Assembly (NCBI GenBank): GCA_030611105.1
Contig: JAUWQL010000024.1
Location: 1 to 34,186 of the forward strand
Direction: 5' to 3'
Source: Bacteroidales bacterium
Lineage (GTDB): Bacteria > Bacteroidota > Bacteroidia > Bacteroidales > UBA12077
DNA: 34,186 nt
Positions 1-8,490 of the stretch are shown here, one piece after another. Below the pieces are notes generated by a model that was not told where the DNA came from, made no database searches, and was given only the letters and a program-made list of their open reading frames with translations. Position 1 is the first letter of the stretch. Each line of letters begins with the position of its first letter. A program made the position numbers and the translations under genes.

Positions 1-54
1 CCCCAGCCTTAAGGCTGGGGTTAGTTAATCAGTTAATAAAAAGGGCTTTAGCCC
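1..54. repeat. Intergenic palindromic repeat element (two hairpins)
   Basis: Bases 1-20 are a perfect palindrome (CCCCAGCCTTAAGGCTGGGG). After an AT-rich spacer comes a second small hairpin at 43-54 (GGGCT, TT, AGCCC). Paired G+C-rich hairpins in an AT-rich intergenic region look like a dispersed REP-like element of Bacteroidota. The family assignment is from memory and copy number cannot be checked here. The first hairpin could also end transcription from a gene left of the window, but no T-run follows it. The element may extend left beyond base 1. Confidence 0.6.
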
Positions 55-100
55 AAAACATAAATAATTTAGGTTAAATATATGTACAGAATTTTTTTCA

Positions 101-108
101 TAAATTTG
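101..108 (+). promoter_or_regulatory. Candidate -7 box for the glycosyltransferase gene
   Basis: TAAATTTG matches the Bacteroidota primary-sigma -7 consensus TAnnTTTG and would give a leader of about 10 nt before the ATG at 125. No convincing -33 TTG lies 19-21 nt upstream, so this is weak. Confidence 0.25.
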
Positions 109-124
109 AACAAACAGAGATTTA

Positions 125-1204
125 ATGAGCGTCAGAAAAAAAATACTCATTTGCCCTTTAAACTGGGGCTTAGGACATGCAACAAGAGATGTTCCTGTAA
201 TCAGATTATTTGTTAAGCATAAATTTGAGGTGATAATTGCTGCTAGTGGGGATACTTACCGGTTTTTAGATAAAGAATTTCCTAAGTTAAAATTCATAAA
301 TTTTTCTGGTTATAACGTTCGCTATTCAAAATCAGGATCGCAAATTTTAAAGATGCTTTTGCTTATTCCCAGAATATTATTGTGGACAATAAAAGAACAT
401 AGAGAGCTTAAAAAAATAGTAAAAGAACACAATATTGATATTGTATTTTCTGATAACAGATTTGGATTATGGAGCAGTAACACATACAATATTTTTATGA
501 CTCATCAGTTAAAAGTTAAGTTCCCGGGATTATTAAAATTTCTAGAACCAATTTATCAATATATATCAATCGGAATAATAAAAAGATATGATGAGTGCTG
601 GATTCCAGATTTTATTGGAAAAGTTAACCTGGCTGGAGAATTGTCGCACATTAAAACCAAACCGAGAAATAGTTATTTTATTGGTCCGTTATCAAGATTT
701 ACGAATAATAAATTAGAATACCCGGGAAAAAAGATTGATGTTCTTTTTCTTTTATCGGGACCAGAACCGCAAAGAAACATTTTCGAAAAAATCATTTATG
801 AACAAACTAAAAAAGCTGATTTACAATTTGTGATTGTAAGAGGAACTTCAGAAGAGTGCGGGAATGCCTTTAATTTTCCTGTTTATAATGTTATAAATAC
901 AGAGGAGCTAATCCCATTAATTTCAATGTCGGAAATAATAGTATGTCGTTCAGGATATAGCTCGGTTATGGATTTGTTTTTATTAAAAAAGAAAGCTGTT
1001 TTAGTTCCAACACCCGGTCAGACCGAACAAGAATATTTAGCAAAGTATTTAATGGAAAGTGGATTTTTTTATTCGGTTTCTCAAAGAAAATTTAATTTAA
1101 ATAAATCAGTTAAAAAAGCTTTGGATTTTCCGGATATCCATATTCAGGAGTCCAACATGTTAGAAGTAAGAATAATTAAGTTAAAAGAAAAATATAACCA
1201 TTAG
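125..1204 (+). CDS. MurG-like (GT28-type) glycosyltransferase
   Basis: The 359-aa protein has the two-lobed GT-B layout. An N-terminal glycine-rich acceptor loop (NWGLGHATRD, residues 14-23) resembles MurG and monogalactosyl-diacylglycerol synthases. A C-terminal donor-site segment around residues 275-315 (CRSGYSSVMDLFLLKKKAVLVPTPGQ...EQ) is the nucleotide-sugar binding region of this fold. There is no signal peptide, and hydrophobic patches near 75-90 suggest peripheral membrane contact. It probably transfers a sugar from an NDP-sugar to a lipid or glycan; the substrate is unknown. It is not the peptidoglycan murG, since the usual dcw neighbours are absent. The ATG at 125 has no Shine-Dalgarno sequence, as is common in this phylum. 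Its 3' end overlaps the convergent PAP2-like gene by 24 bp. Confidence 0.8.
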   Translation: MSVRKKILICPLNWGLGHATRDVPVIRLFVKHKFEVIIAASGDTYRFLDKEFPKLKFINFSGYNVRYSKSGSQILKMLLLIPRILLWTIKEHRELKKIVKEHNIDIVFSDNRFGLWSSNTYNIFMTHQLKVKFPGLLKFLEPIYQYISIGIIKRYDECWIPDFIGKVNLAGELSHIKTKPRNSYFIGPLSRFTNNKLEYPGKKIDVLFLLSGPEPQRNIFEKIIYEQTKKADLQFVIVRGTSEECGNAFNFPVYNVINTEELIPLISMSEIIVCRSGYSSVMDLFLLKKKAVLVPTPGQTEQEYLAKYLMESGFFYSVSQRKFNLNKSVKKALDFPDIHIQESNMLEVRIIKLKEKYNH

Positions 1205-1789
1205 TGAAATAAATATTCCGGTCAACCAACCGGCATATACCTGATATTGTTTGTGAGTTTTGAGTTTTAACCTGGAATAGCCAATAATTCCGGATACGAT
1301 TACAGAAACCACAATAAAATATTCAAGATTTACATTTAGCCTAAAAGACACGGCAATCAGGGCTCCTGTTAATCCTCCCAGGCCCATCATGTGAGCGCTT
1401 ATTTTCCATTTAAATGAAAGAAGAAAAAGAATTACTACGGTTGTTGTTGCAGCAAGAATGAATTTTAAAATTGTAGGAGGCGCACCTAATCTTCCTAGTA
1501 AGTAATAACAGAAAAAGTATAAAACAGATGTTACGAAAAAAGGAATTAATCTTTCACGATTGTTTTCCATTTGCACATTCTTAATTATTTTTTGAAAGAT
1601 AAAAAATGGCACAAAAGTTAAAGGTAAAATAAATGTGCTTACACCAACAACAAGTAAAATTACCTTTTTAGCCTGATATGGTAAGTATTCTAATACTGAT
1701 CCAGAATTAAAAAGAATAAGAATCCCAATACTTGGCAGTAAAAGAGGATGAAATAATATAGAAAATATTTTAGCAGAAGCCTTACCCAT
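1181..1789 (-). CDS. PAP2-superfamily integral membrane protein
   Basis: This 202-aa protein has about five or six membrane segments and a spaced set of type-2 phosphatidic acid phosphatase motifs. They are NNRERLIPF (motif 1, about residues 76-84), SAHMMGLGG (motif 2, near 131) and SRLKLKTHKQYQVYAG (motif 3, near 172). The motif 2 and motif 3 histidines, which serve as acid/base and nucleophile in characterised PAP2 enzymes, are present. The aspartate that normally follows the motif 3 histidine is glutamine here, and SGH reads SAH, so activity may be altered. Possible substrates are phosphatidate, undecaprenyl-PP or lipid A phosphates. Its start lies one base after the rpoN stop (TAA-T-ATG), so translation is probably coupled. 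It is the last gene of an asnS-rpoN operon. Confidence 0.75.
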   Translation of the reverse strand: MGKASAKIFSILFHPLLLPSIGILILFNSGSVLEYLPYQAKKVILLVVGVSTFILPLTFVPFFIFQKIIKNVQMENNRERLIPFFVTSVLYFFCYYLLGRLGAPPTILKFILAATTTVVILFLLSFKWKISAHMMGLGGLTGALIAVSFRLNVNLEYFIVVSVIVSGIIGYSRLKLKTHKQYQVYAGWLTGIFISLMVIFFF

Positions 1790-1790
1790 A

Positions 1791-3248
1791 TTATAATTCT
1801 TTTCTTAAACGGGCTACAGGAATATTTAATTGTTCACGGTATTTTGCAACAGTTCTTCTCGCAATTTCATAACCTTTTTCTTTCAGTATATTGGTTAATT
1901 TATCATCAGTTAAAGGTTTTTTCTTTTCTTCGTTCTTAATACATTCCTTTAATATAGATTTAATTTCTCTGGTAGATACTTCCTCTCCTGATGTTGTTTG
2001 TAATCCTTCAGAGAAAAAATATTTTAATGAGTAAATACCGAAATGTGTTTGAATATATTTGCTGTTTGCAACACGCGAGATGGTTGAAATGTCTAAGTTT
2101 GTTTTTTCTGCAATATCTTTTAATATCATAGGTTTAAGTGAAGATTCGTCACCTTCAAGAAAATAATTATGCTGATACTCAATAATCGCATTCATGGTCA
2201 GCATCAAGGTATTTTGGCGCTGTTTTATAGCATCAATAAACCACTTTGCCGAATCAAGTTTTTGTTTCACAAAAGTAATTGCCTCCTTGTCTCTTTTTGT
2301 TTTTTCACTTTTGCTTTTATGAGAGTAGGATTGTAGCATCTCAGTATAAGTATAGCTTAATCTGAGTTCTGGAGCATTTTTTGAATTTAAAGATAATTGC
2401 AATTTCCCCTCGTTATTTTCAAGAATAAAATCAGGAACAAGGGTTTGGATAACCCCTGAAGAATCAGAAAAACTATTACCCGGTCTTGGATTAAGTTTTA
2501 AAATTTCGTTTATCGAAACTTTTAATTCTTCTTCCGCGATATCTAAACGTGTAATAATTTTTTCGTAATGTTTTTTGGTAAATTCGTTGAAATAATATTT
2601 CAAAATTTTACGGGATAGTTTTATTTCCGGTATTTCCAGATCTTTACTTTCTATCTGAAGCAATAAGCACTCTTGAAGATTTCTTGCACCTACACCGGTA
2701 GGTTCCAGGTCCTGAATAATTCTTAATACCTCAATAAGCTCATCTTCGTCGGTTTCAATATTTTGCGAAAACGCCAGATCGTTAACTATTGCCTCAAGGT
2801 TTCGTCGAACATATCCATCATCATCAAGGTTTCCAATTAAATATAAAGTTAATACTTCTTCTTTTTCAGTAAGATTTCTTAATCCGATTTGATTTTGTAA
2901 ATGTTCATGAAAAGATATCCCAATAGAAAAAGGGATATCTTCTTTTTTATCATCTTTTGAATAGTTGTTTGTTGATAATTTATAAGAAGGAATATCTTCG
3001 TCATTAATGTAATCATCAAGAGAAAACTCATCGATATTGTTTTCAAGATTTTCTTCAGATATTTCTTCTTCTTCGTTCTCTTGAAGTTCTTCTTCGTCTT
3101 TGCCTTCTTCAAGCACAGGATTTTCTTCCATCTCCTTTTTAATTCTTTGTTCAAGCTGAATAGTTGGAATTTCCAACAGTTTAATCATTTGAATTTGCTG
3201 AGGTGAAAGTTTTTGTAATAACTTTTGTTGTAAACTTTGTTTTAACAT
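1791..3248 (-). CDS. rpoN: RNA polymerase sigma-54 factor
   Basis: The 485-aa length is normal for RpoN. The N-terminal region I (about residues 1-48) is glutamine/leucine-rich (LSPQQIQMIKLLEIP) and contacts the AAA+ enhancer-binding activators. A highly acidic region II (about 48-95) follows, then the core-binding domain (about 110-300), a helix-turn-helix and the C-terminal RpoN box (ARRTVAKYRE, about residues 464-473) that reads the -24 element. It directs transcription from -24/-12 promoters and needs an activator ATPase; none is encoded in this window. It lies 30 bp downstream of asnS and one base upstream of the PAP2-like gene. A 91-aa frame opposite the acidic region is only a shadow of low-complexity codons. 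Confidence 0.97.
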   Translation of the reverse strand: MLKQSLQQKLLQKLSPQQIQMIKLLEIPTIQLEQRIKKEMEENPVLEEGKDEEELQENEEEEISEENLENNIDEFSLDDYINDEDIPSYKLSTNNYSKDDKKEDIPFSIGISFHEHLQNQIGLRNLTEKEEVLTLYLIGNLDDDGYVRRNLEAIVNDLAFSQNIETDEDELIEVLRIIQDLEPTGVGARNLQECLLLQIESKDLEIPEIKLSRKILKYYFNEFTKKHYEKIITRLDIAEEELKVSINEILKLNPRPGNSFSDSSGVIQTLVPDFILENNEGKLQLSLNSKNAPELRLSYTYTEMLQSYSHKSKSEKTKRDKEAITFVKQKLDSAKWFIDAIKQRQNTLMLTMNAIIEYQHNYFLEGDESSLKPMILKDIAEKTNLDISTISRVANSKYIQTHFGIYSLKYFFSEGLQTTSGEEVSTREIKSILKECIKNEEKKKPLTDDKLTNILKEKGYEIARRTVAKYREQLNIPVARLRKEL

Positions 3249-3278
3249 TTACTGTGCAAAATATTTGCTTAAATTTAA

Positions 3279-4673
3279 TTAAAATTCTGCATTCTTAGGT
3301 GTTCTTGGGAATGGAATCACATCACGAATATTCGACATCCCTGTTACAAAGAGAATTAATCTTTCGAAACCTAACCCAAAACCACTATGAGGTACAGTGC
3401 CAAACTTTCTTGTTTCAAGATACCACCACATATCCTTTTCAGGAATACCCATTTCTTTAATTCTATCCAATAACTTTTCGTAAACTTCTTCTCTTTGCGA
3501 ACCTCCAATTATTTCTCCAATTCTTGGAAACAGAACATCTAAAGCACGAACCGTTTTTCCATCATCGTTTTGCTTCATATAAAAAGCTTTAATTATTTTT
3601 GGATAATCGCTTACCATAACCGGCTTTTTATAATATTTTTCAACTAAGTAACGCTCATGTTCCGATTGTAAATCAGAGCCCCATTTTATTGGGAACTCAA
3701 ATTTCTGATCAGCTTTTAATAAAACATCAATTGCTTCGGTATATGTAATACGTTCGAATTTATTTTCTACAACAGAGTTTAATCTTTCAATAAGTTCATT
3801 ATCATACATTTTATTTAAGAACTCAAGATCATCTTTACAATTTTCAAGTGCATATTTAATTAAATATTTTAAAAAATCTTCAGCCAAATCCATGTCATCA
3901 TCAATATCATAAAAAGCCATTTCCGGCTCTATCATCCAAAATTCTGCCAAGTGACGCGGAGTATTAGAATTTTCTGCTCTGAATGTAGGGCCAAAAGTAT
4001 ATACATTAGATAATGCAGTAGCTCCAAGTTCGGCTTCCAATTGACCCGAAACAGTCAAATTGGTTTCTTTCCCAAAAAAGTCTTCAGAAAAATCAATTTC
4101 CCCATCTTCTGTTTTAGGAGGATTTTTCATATCAAGAGTCGAAACACGAAACATTTCTCCTGCACCTTCTGCATCAGATCCGGTTACTATCGGTGTATGT
4201 AAATAGTAAAAGTTTCTGTCGTTAAAATATTTATGAACGGCGAACGACATTGCATGACGTATTCTGAAAATAGCACCAAATGTATTAGTTCGAAATCTTA
4301 AATGCGCAATTTCACGTAAAAACTCCAGTGTATGGCCTTTTTTCTGTAAAGGATAAGTTTCAGGATCAGCTGTGCCGTAAATTTTAATCTCTTTAGCCTG
4401 AATTTCTACACTTTGTCCCTTCCCCATTGATTTTACAAGTGTTCCGTTTACACTAATACTTGCCCCGGTGGTTATATTTTTAATTTGATCTTCATCAAAA
4501 TTTGCTATATCAATTACAATCTGGATATTATTAATAGTAGATCCATCGTTTAAAGCAACGAAGGCTACTTGTTTATTCCCTCTTTTGGTTCTTACCCAAC
4601 CTTTTGCATTTATATCACGATCAACATCTGTCGATTGCAATAAATCTTTGATAAAGCTTCTTCTTTGTTCCAT
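3279..4673 (-). CDS. asnS: Asparaginyl-tRNA synthetase
   Basis: This class IIb aminoacyl-tRNA synthetase charges tRNA-Asn with asparagine. I start it at the ATG at 4673 ([12 protein letters not shown]), giving 464 aa, very close to the E. coli enzyme. A nine-codon upstream extension (MILIILHTL) is not family-like. The N-terminal OB-fold anticodon-binding domain covers about residues 18-105. Motif 2 is visible in [21 protein letters not shown], and motif 3 in [12 protein letters not shown] near the C-terminus. It is the first gene of the asnS-rpoN-PAP2 operon. A good -7 box lies about 27 nt upstream of the start. Confidence 0.97.
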   Translation of the reverse strand: MEQRRSFIKDLLQSTDVDRDINAKGWVRTKRGNKQVAFVALNDGSTINNIQIVIDIANFDEDQIKNITTGASISVNGTLVKSMGKGQSVEIQAKEIKIYGTADPETYPLQKKGHTLEFLREIAHLRFRTNTFGAIFRIRHAMSFAVHKYFNDRNFYYLHTPIVTGSDAEGAGEMFRVSTLDMKNPPKTEDGEIDFSEDFFGKETNLTVSGQLEAELGATALSNVYTFGPTFRAENSNTPRHLAEFWMIEPEMAFYDIDDDMDLAEDFLKYLIKYALENCKDDLEFLNKMYDNELIERLNSVVENKFERITYTEAIDVLLKADQKFEFPIKWGSDLQSEHERYLVEKYYKKPVMVSDYPKIIKAFYMKQNDDGKTVRALDVLFPRIGEIIGGSQREEVYEKLLDRIKEMGIPEKDMWWYLETRKFGTVPHSGFGLGFERLILFVTGMSNIRDVIPFPRTPKNAEF

Positions 4674-4699
4674 AAGTGTGTGTAATATAATTAATATCA

Positions 4700-4730
4700 C
4701 AAAAATAATATTTTTCGATCGATATAAAAC
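4700..4730 (-). promoter_or_regulatory. Candidate promoter of the asnS-rpoN operon
   Basis: On the minus strand TATTTTTG (4707-4700) is a perfect TAnnTTTG box. A T-rich -33-like GTTTT lies about 19 nt upstream (4730-4726) but lacks the usual TTG. The implied leader is about 20 nt to the ATG at 4673. Confidence 0.4.
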
Positions 4731-4890
4731 ACTTATTACTTCATATAAATAGGAAAAAGCAGGAATTTAACTTGATTTTACATTGTTTTTTTTGTATATT
4801 ATAAAAAATTGAATTCTTACCTAAACCTCTTGCAATCTATTCAAAGGTAGGATGGATATATTAATCTAACCAAAATTAAAGGAGAAACTT

Positions 4891-5673
4891 ATGGAAAAAT
4901 GGATTATCAAAAACAATGTCTTCGAGAATAATGAGCAAAACGAAAAATTAACGATTGTGATAAATGACATTGTGGAAGAATTTGACAGACTGATTCCTAC
5001 CGGGCCTCCATTGGGATTTAAACCACTTGAGCTGGTTAATGATGAAATTTCCGGACCAACGTTTTATTGGCCTTTGGGTCGTGATTTTTATAAAATAGCT
5101 TTAAATGTTTCCGATTTAAATTACAATCAAATAGCATTTCAGTTTTCACAAGAACTTTGCAGAATATATTGTGATCCCAGAATGAGAAGTTGGTTTATTC
5201 AGCTTTTAAGCCACATTTTTGCTCTTTATTCTTTGGATTTTTTAGGTCATAAATGGGAAAACAATCCGCCAAATAACGAGTTAAAAGATTATTGGTACAA
5301 TTTTGATTCTTATAAAAGCAATCTCTTAGGAGCAGCCTTTAGTAAAATAGATATTGTAAAATATCAGGTTGCTAATGAATGGGTACAATACCAGGTTAAT
5401 AAATTAAGAAAAAAAGACAAAATTAATCGAGGCAAATTACTGATTATTGCTTACGAATTGCTCCCTATGTTTAGAGAATATCCTGAAAGTTGGCAAATAT
5501 TGCCATATGTTGGAAAATGTTCAGTTCCTGCTCCCCCTTCTGATCCTAACGAAATAGTTACCGACAGAGATACTGAACCGGATTTTGAAAAATTGATGGA
5601 AGAGTTACCTGAAAATTTACAAGCATTTACTAACAAATTTTACGATAAAATAGGAGCAAAAGAGCACGTCTAA
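4891..5673 (+). CDS. Uncharacterised 260-aa cytoplasmic protein
   Basis: I do not recognise this family. The protein has no signal peptide or membrane segment and is rich in W, Y and F. An IPTGPPLGFKPLELV stretch at residues 35-49 and a helical middle (FQFSQELCRIY, FIQLLSHIFALYSLDFLGHKWE, about 82-123) look structured. Near 203-217 there is a Pro-rich segment (VPAPPSDPNEIV), and the C-terminal tail is acidic. The central helices, with a glutamate and two histidines (QELCR...LLSHIFALY...GHKW), faintly recall a metallopeptidase or ferritin-like helical bundle, but no HExxH is present and I do not assign one. A strong Shine-Dalgarno AAAGGAG (4878-4884), unusual in this phylum, sits 6 nt before the ATG and fixes the start. 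It is probably monocistronic, between asnS (divergent) and the stress-protein gene. Confidence 0.75.
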   Translation: MEKWIIKNNVFENNEQNEKLTIVINDIVEEFDRLIPTGPPLGFKPLELVNDEISGPTFYWPLGRDFYKIALNVSDLNYNQIAFQFSQELCRIYCDPRMRSWFIQLLSHIFALYSLDFLGHKWENNPPNNELKDYWYNFDSYKSNLLGAAFSKIDIVKYQVANEWVQYQVNKLRKKDKINRGKLLIIAYELLPMFREYPESWQILPYVGKCSVPAPPSDPNEIVTDRDTEPDFEKLMEELPENLQAFTNKFYDKIGAKEHV

Positions 5674-5731
5674 ATTTATTAGCTGGTTGTTGTTATTACC
5701 TTATTATTTGTAACAAATAAAATTTTGAGTT

Positions 5732-6856
5732 ATGGAAGATAAATTAGTAACAATTGCAGTTCATAATTATGCACGGGCAGAAATACTGCGTACCAGGCTC
5801 GAAGCAGAAGGAGTTGAATGTTACCTTAAAAACATTAACCTGATACATTCTGTTATTTCAGGCGGTGTAAAAGTTCGTATAAACTCACATGATTTAGAAA
5901 AGGCATTGCGTATTGTTGAAAAAGTAAGCGATCAATTTCGTGATGAATATCAGAATGAAATAGATGAGTCAAATAAAAGTGTTCAACGTATATTAATTCC
6001 AATTGATTTTAGTGATTATTCTGTAAATGCATGCCGTTACGCTATTGGACTGGCTGAAAAGCTGAATGCCGAAATTAAGCTGATGCATGTTTATTATAAC
6101 CCTGTTGTAAATTCAATGCCATTAACTGACACTTATTACTATCAGGTTAATATGGATGAGATCATTAGAGAGATTGAGTTGCGTGCTAAAAGTAACATGG
6201 AGGAGTTTTACGGAGACTTGAAAGAAAAGATTGAAAAAGAGAATATTCAAGGAGTGAAATTAGATTATGCTTTAGTACGAGGAATTGCGAGTGAGGAAAT
6301 CATAGCAAAAAGTGTGGAGTATAAACCTGATGTAATAATTATCGGAACCCGTGGCCAGGGAGAAAAGGAAAATGATTTGATTGGTAGTGTAACGGCTAAA
6401 ATTATTGAAGATACTAAAGTGCCTGTATTAGTTATTCCTGAAGATTCTTATTATTCAGGTATTGCGACAATTAATATTATGTATGCCACTGATTTTGATG
6501 AATCTGATTATAAAGCGTTGAAAAAACTCATGAATATTGTGTCTCCTTTTGATATCAGGTTGTACTGTGTTCATATTGGGAAACCAGATACAAAAGTTTG
6601 GGATAAAGCAAAAATGAACGGACTTAAAGAAAAATTGGATGCTCAATACCCGGATTATGAAATTGAGTGCAGTTTAATTGAAGAGGAAGATTTTTTAAAA
6701 GGAATACAAGAGTTTACAAGAGAAAAAAATATCGACATTATCTCTTTGGTTACACATAAAAGAAATTTGCTTTCTAAAATATTGAACCCCAGTATTGCCA
6801 GGAAAATATTGTTTCATACAAACATACCTTTTTTGGTATTTCATTCAGACAAATAA
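5732..6856 (+). CDS. DUF2007-tandem universal stress protein fusion
   Basis: Three modules make up the 374 residues. Residues 1-67 match the DUF2007 'putative signal transducing protein' fold (ARAEILRTRLEAEGVECYLKN...GGVKVRINSHDLEKALRIV). Residues 86-237 are a UspA domain with the ATP-binding GxxG-x9-G(S/T) pattern (GTRGQGEKENDLIGSVT, about 206-222). Residues 245-372 are a second, degenerate Usp domain in which that loop has become VTHKRNLLSKILNPSIA. It is probably a cytoplasmic nucleotide-binding stress or signalling protein with one active and one inactive half. Tandem Usp proteins are common; the DUF2007 N-terminus is a less usual addition. The gene converges on ispD with a 16-bp overlap of coding ends, leaving no room for a separate terminator. 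Confidence 0.85.
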   Translation: MEDKLVTIAVHNYARAEILRTRLEAEGVECYLKNINLIHSVISGGVKVRINSHDLEKALRIVEKVSDQFRDEYQNEIDESNKSVQRILIPIDFSDYSVNACRYAIGLAEKLNAEIKLMHVYYNPVVNSMPLTDTYYYQVNMDEIIREIELRAKSNMEEFYGDLKEKIEKENIQGVKLDYALVRGIASEEIIAKSVEYKPDVIIIGTRGQGEKENDLIGSVTAKIIEDTKVPVLVIPEDSYYSGIATINIMYATDFDESDYKALKKLMNIVSPFDIRLYCVHIGKPDTKVWDKAKMNGLKEKLDAQYPDYEIECSLIEEEDFLKGIQEFTREKNIDIISLVTHKRNLLSKILNPSIARKILFHTNIPFLVFHSDK

Positions 6857-7515
6857 TTGGAGAGAGCTTCAGCAATTTTAAGATCTATTTGAGAGGTTAT
6901 TTTAATATTTTCACGATTGCCCGGCACAAGATTTATTTTTATACCAAGCTTTTCAACCAGGCTTGCATCATCTGTAAAAGATTCATCCCACGATTGCTCA
7001 TAAGCTTTTTTAATAAGGTTACAATCAAATGCTTGTGGAGTTTGGATTAATTTATATTTGTTTCGATCAACAGGTTTGTTAATATCCGAATCAATAAACC
7101 TTATAGAATCAACCAGGTCAATATATGGAACTGCATTTCCATTTATCTCCGCTATTTCAAAAACTTGTTCAATAGTTGCTTGACTAACCAAAGGTCTTAC
7201 TCCATCGTGTATCGCGACTACTCCATCGTTAGCAACTTTTTCAAGAGCATTTTTTACTGAATGATATCTTGTTTGTCCTCCTTTAACTACGATATGTTCA
7301 ATTGTAAAATCGTGTTTATTACACAGGTCATGCCAATACGGAATATGATTTTCAGGAATAGCTACAATAATTTTAAGTATTGAATCGAATTCGTGAAAAG
7401 ACCGAATACTTTTCATAAGAACAATTTCATTGTTAATGGACAAAAACTGTTTTGGAATGGAGCTTCCCATTCTTTGCCCCGATCCTCCTGCTACTATAAT
7501 TGTAAATCTTTTCAA
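6841..7515 (-). CDS. ispD: 2-C-methyl-D-erythritol 4-phosphate cytidylyltransferase
   Basis: This enzyme of the non-mevalonate isoprenoid pathway transfers CMP from CTP to MEP, making CDP-ME. The 224-aa length is normal. The CTP-binding signature AGGSGQRMGSSIPKQF covers residues 9-24, with GGQTRYHSV (79-87), HDGVRPL (about 103-109), TPQAF, TDDASLVE and NIKIT near the C-terminus. It is cytoplasmic and stands alone rather than next to ispF. A perfect minus-strand -7 box TATCTTTG (7541-7534) gives a leader of about 12 nt, with no clear -33 TTG. The 3' end overlaps the convergent stress-protein gene by 16 bp. Confidence 0.95.
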   Translation of the reverse strand: MKRFTIIVAGGSGQRMGSSIPKQFLSINNEIVLMKSIRSFHEFDSILKIIVAIPENHIPYWHDLCNKHDFTIEHIVVKGGQTRYHSVKNALEKVANDGVVAIHDGVRPLVSQATIEQVFEIAEINGNAVPYIDLVDSIRFIDSDINKPVDRNKYKLIQTPQAFDCNLIKKAYEQSWDESFTDDASLVEKLGIKINLVPGNRENIKITSQIDLKIAEALSNYLSE

Positions 7516-7603
7516 TTAATTTCTGTTTAATTTCAAAGATATAAATAATAATTCTAATATCTTTAGCATATCTGAAATATGAAAAAAAGCGAATATAATG
7601 TTT

Positions 7604-7623
7604 TCACACAATTAATTGTGTGA
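7604..7623. promoter_or_regulatory. Perfect 20-bp palindrome, candidate operator
   Basis: TCACACAATTAATTGTGTGA reads identically on both strands and lies 56 bp before the phosphoesterase ATG. It overlaps a near-consensus -7 box TGATTTTG (7621-7628; consensus TAnnTTTG). A dimeric regulator bound here would block that promoter. The half-sites carry TGTGA in the opposite arrangement to a CRP site. There is no T-run, so it is not a terminator. Confidence 0.5.
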
Positions 7624-7678
7624 TTTTGAGTTTAGCACAATAATTGCAGGCGAAACGTTATTAGTAATAAGAAGAGAA

Positions 7679-8488
7679 ATGAGAAAAATTACCAGATTCG
7701 TGAAATTGGTATTGATATTATCAATTTTAGGAATATTAGGCAGATGCGATTATTTTGAATACAGTCCTTATGCAGCTAATGTTAAAGATGAGTATAAAAA
7801 TATTCAACATATAAATTTTAACAATCTTTTAAAAACAGATTCGGTACAAAGAGAAGAAATCAAATTTGCTGTAATTGCAGATTCTCATCACAACTACCAC
7901 GAATTAAACGAAGCAATTGTAAACTTAAATAACAGGAATGATATTGACTTTGTAATTGCTAATGGTGATATAGCTGATCATGGTTACCTGAAAGAGTATG
8001 AATTATTTCATGAGCAAATGAAGAAGTTGAAAGTACCATATCTTACAGTAATCGGAAATCATGATTACAAATCAAATGGCGAAGTAATATATAAGCAAAT
8101 GTATGGAGATTTTAATTATAGCTTTGCTTATAATAACAATTTGTTTATTTTATTTGATGATGTGTTTTGGGAAAGTAATAAAAACCCTGATTTTGATTGG
8201 CTGGAGAATGAATTAAACAACTCTTCAAAATATGAAAATGTTTTTGTATTATGCCATATTCCTCCGTATGGGGAACAATATGATGATGAGTCTGAAGAAA
8301 GATATAAAGCACTGATGATTCAATATGATGTTGATTTATCTATCCATGGGCATATACATAGATTTGAATATGGCTATTACTATGGTGATGGCATGAATTA
8401 TTTAGCAGTAGAGTCGATAATGGATAAAGAATATGCAATTATTACTGCGAGTGAATATGAAGTTGAGGTTGAACAGATAAAATATTAA
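7679..8488 (+). CDS. Calcineurin-like metallophosphoesterase, exported
   Basis: This is a binuclear-metal phosphoesterase with the five blocks in order: ADSH (DxH), NGDIADHG (GDxxDH), GNHDY, CHIPP and GHIHRF. I place the start at the ATG at 7679, preceded by a purine-rich GAAGAGAA. Translation from there opens with a classic export signal (MRKITRFVKLVLILSILGILG). The frame can be extended up to 7616, but that extension would begin inside the palindrome. A cysteine after ILGR could be a lipobox of loose Bacteroidota type, so the protein may be anchored in the periplasm or outer membrane. The substrate is unknown (phosphomonoesters, nucleotides or phospholipids). The next gene starts 2 bp after its stop, indicating an operon. 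Confidence 0.88.
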   Translation: MRKITRFVKLVLILSILGILGRCDYFEYSPYAANVKDEYKNIQHINFNNLLKTDSVQREEIKFAVIADSHHNYHELNEAIVNLNNRNDIDFVIANGDIADHGYLKEYELFHEQMKKLKVPYLTVIGNHDYKSNGEVIYKQMYGDFNYSFAYNNNLFILFDDVFWESNKNPDFDWLENELNNSSKYENVFVLCHIPPYGEQYDDESEERYKALMIQYDVDLSIHGHIHRFEYGYYYGDGMNYLAVESIMDKEYAIITASEYEVEVEQIKY

Positions 8489-8490
8489 GA

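Noticed and set aside
2879-3154. 91-aa minus-strand frame within rpoN
   Set aside because: It is a frame shadow of the acidic region of RpoN, consisting of lysine runs.
7616-7678. N-terminal extension of the phosphoesterase
   Set aside because: It starts inside the 20-bp palindrome and would bury the signal peptide. The ATG at 7679 has a purine-rich site and a proper export signal.
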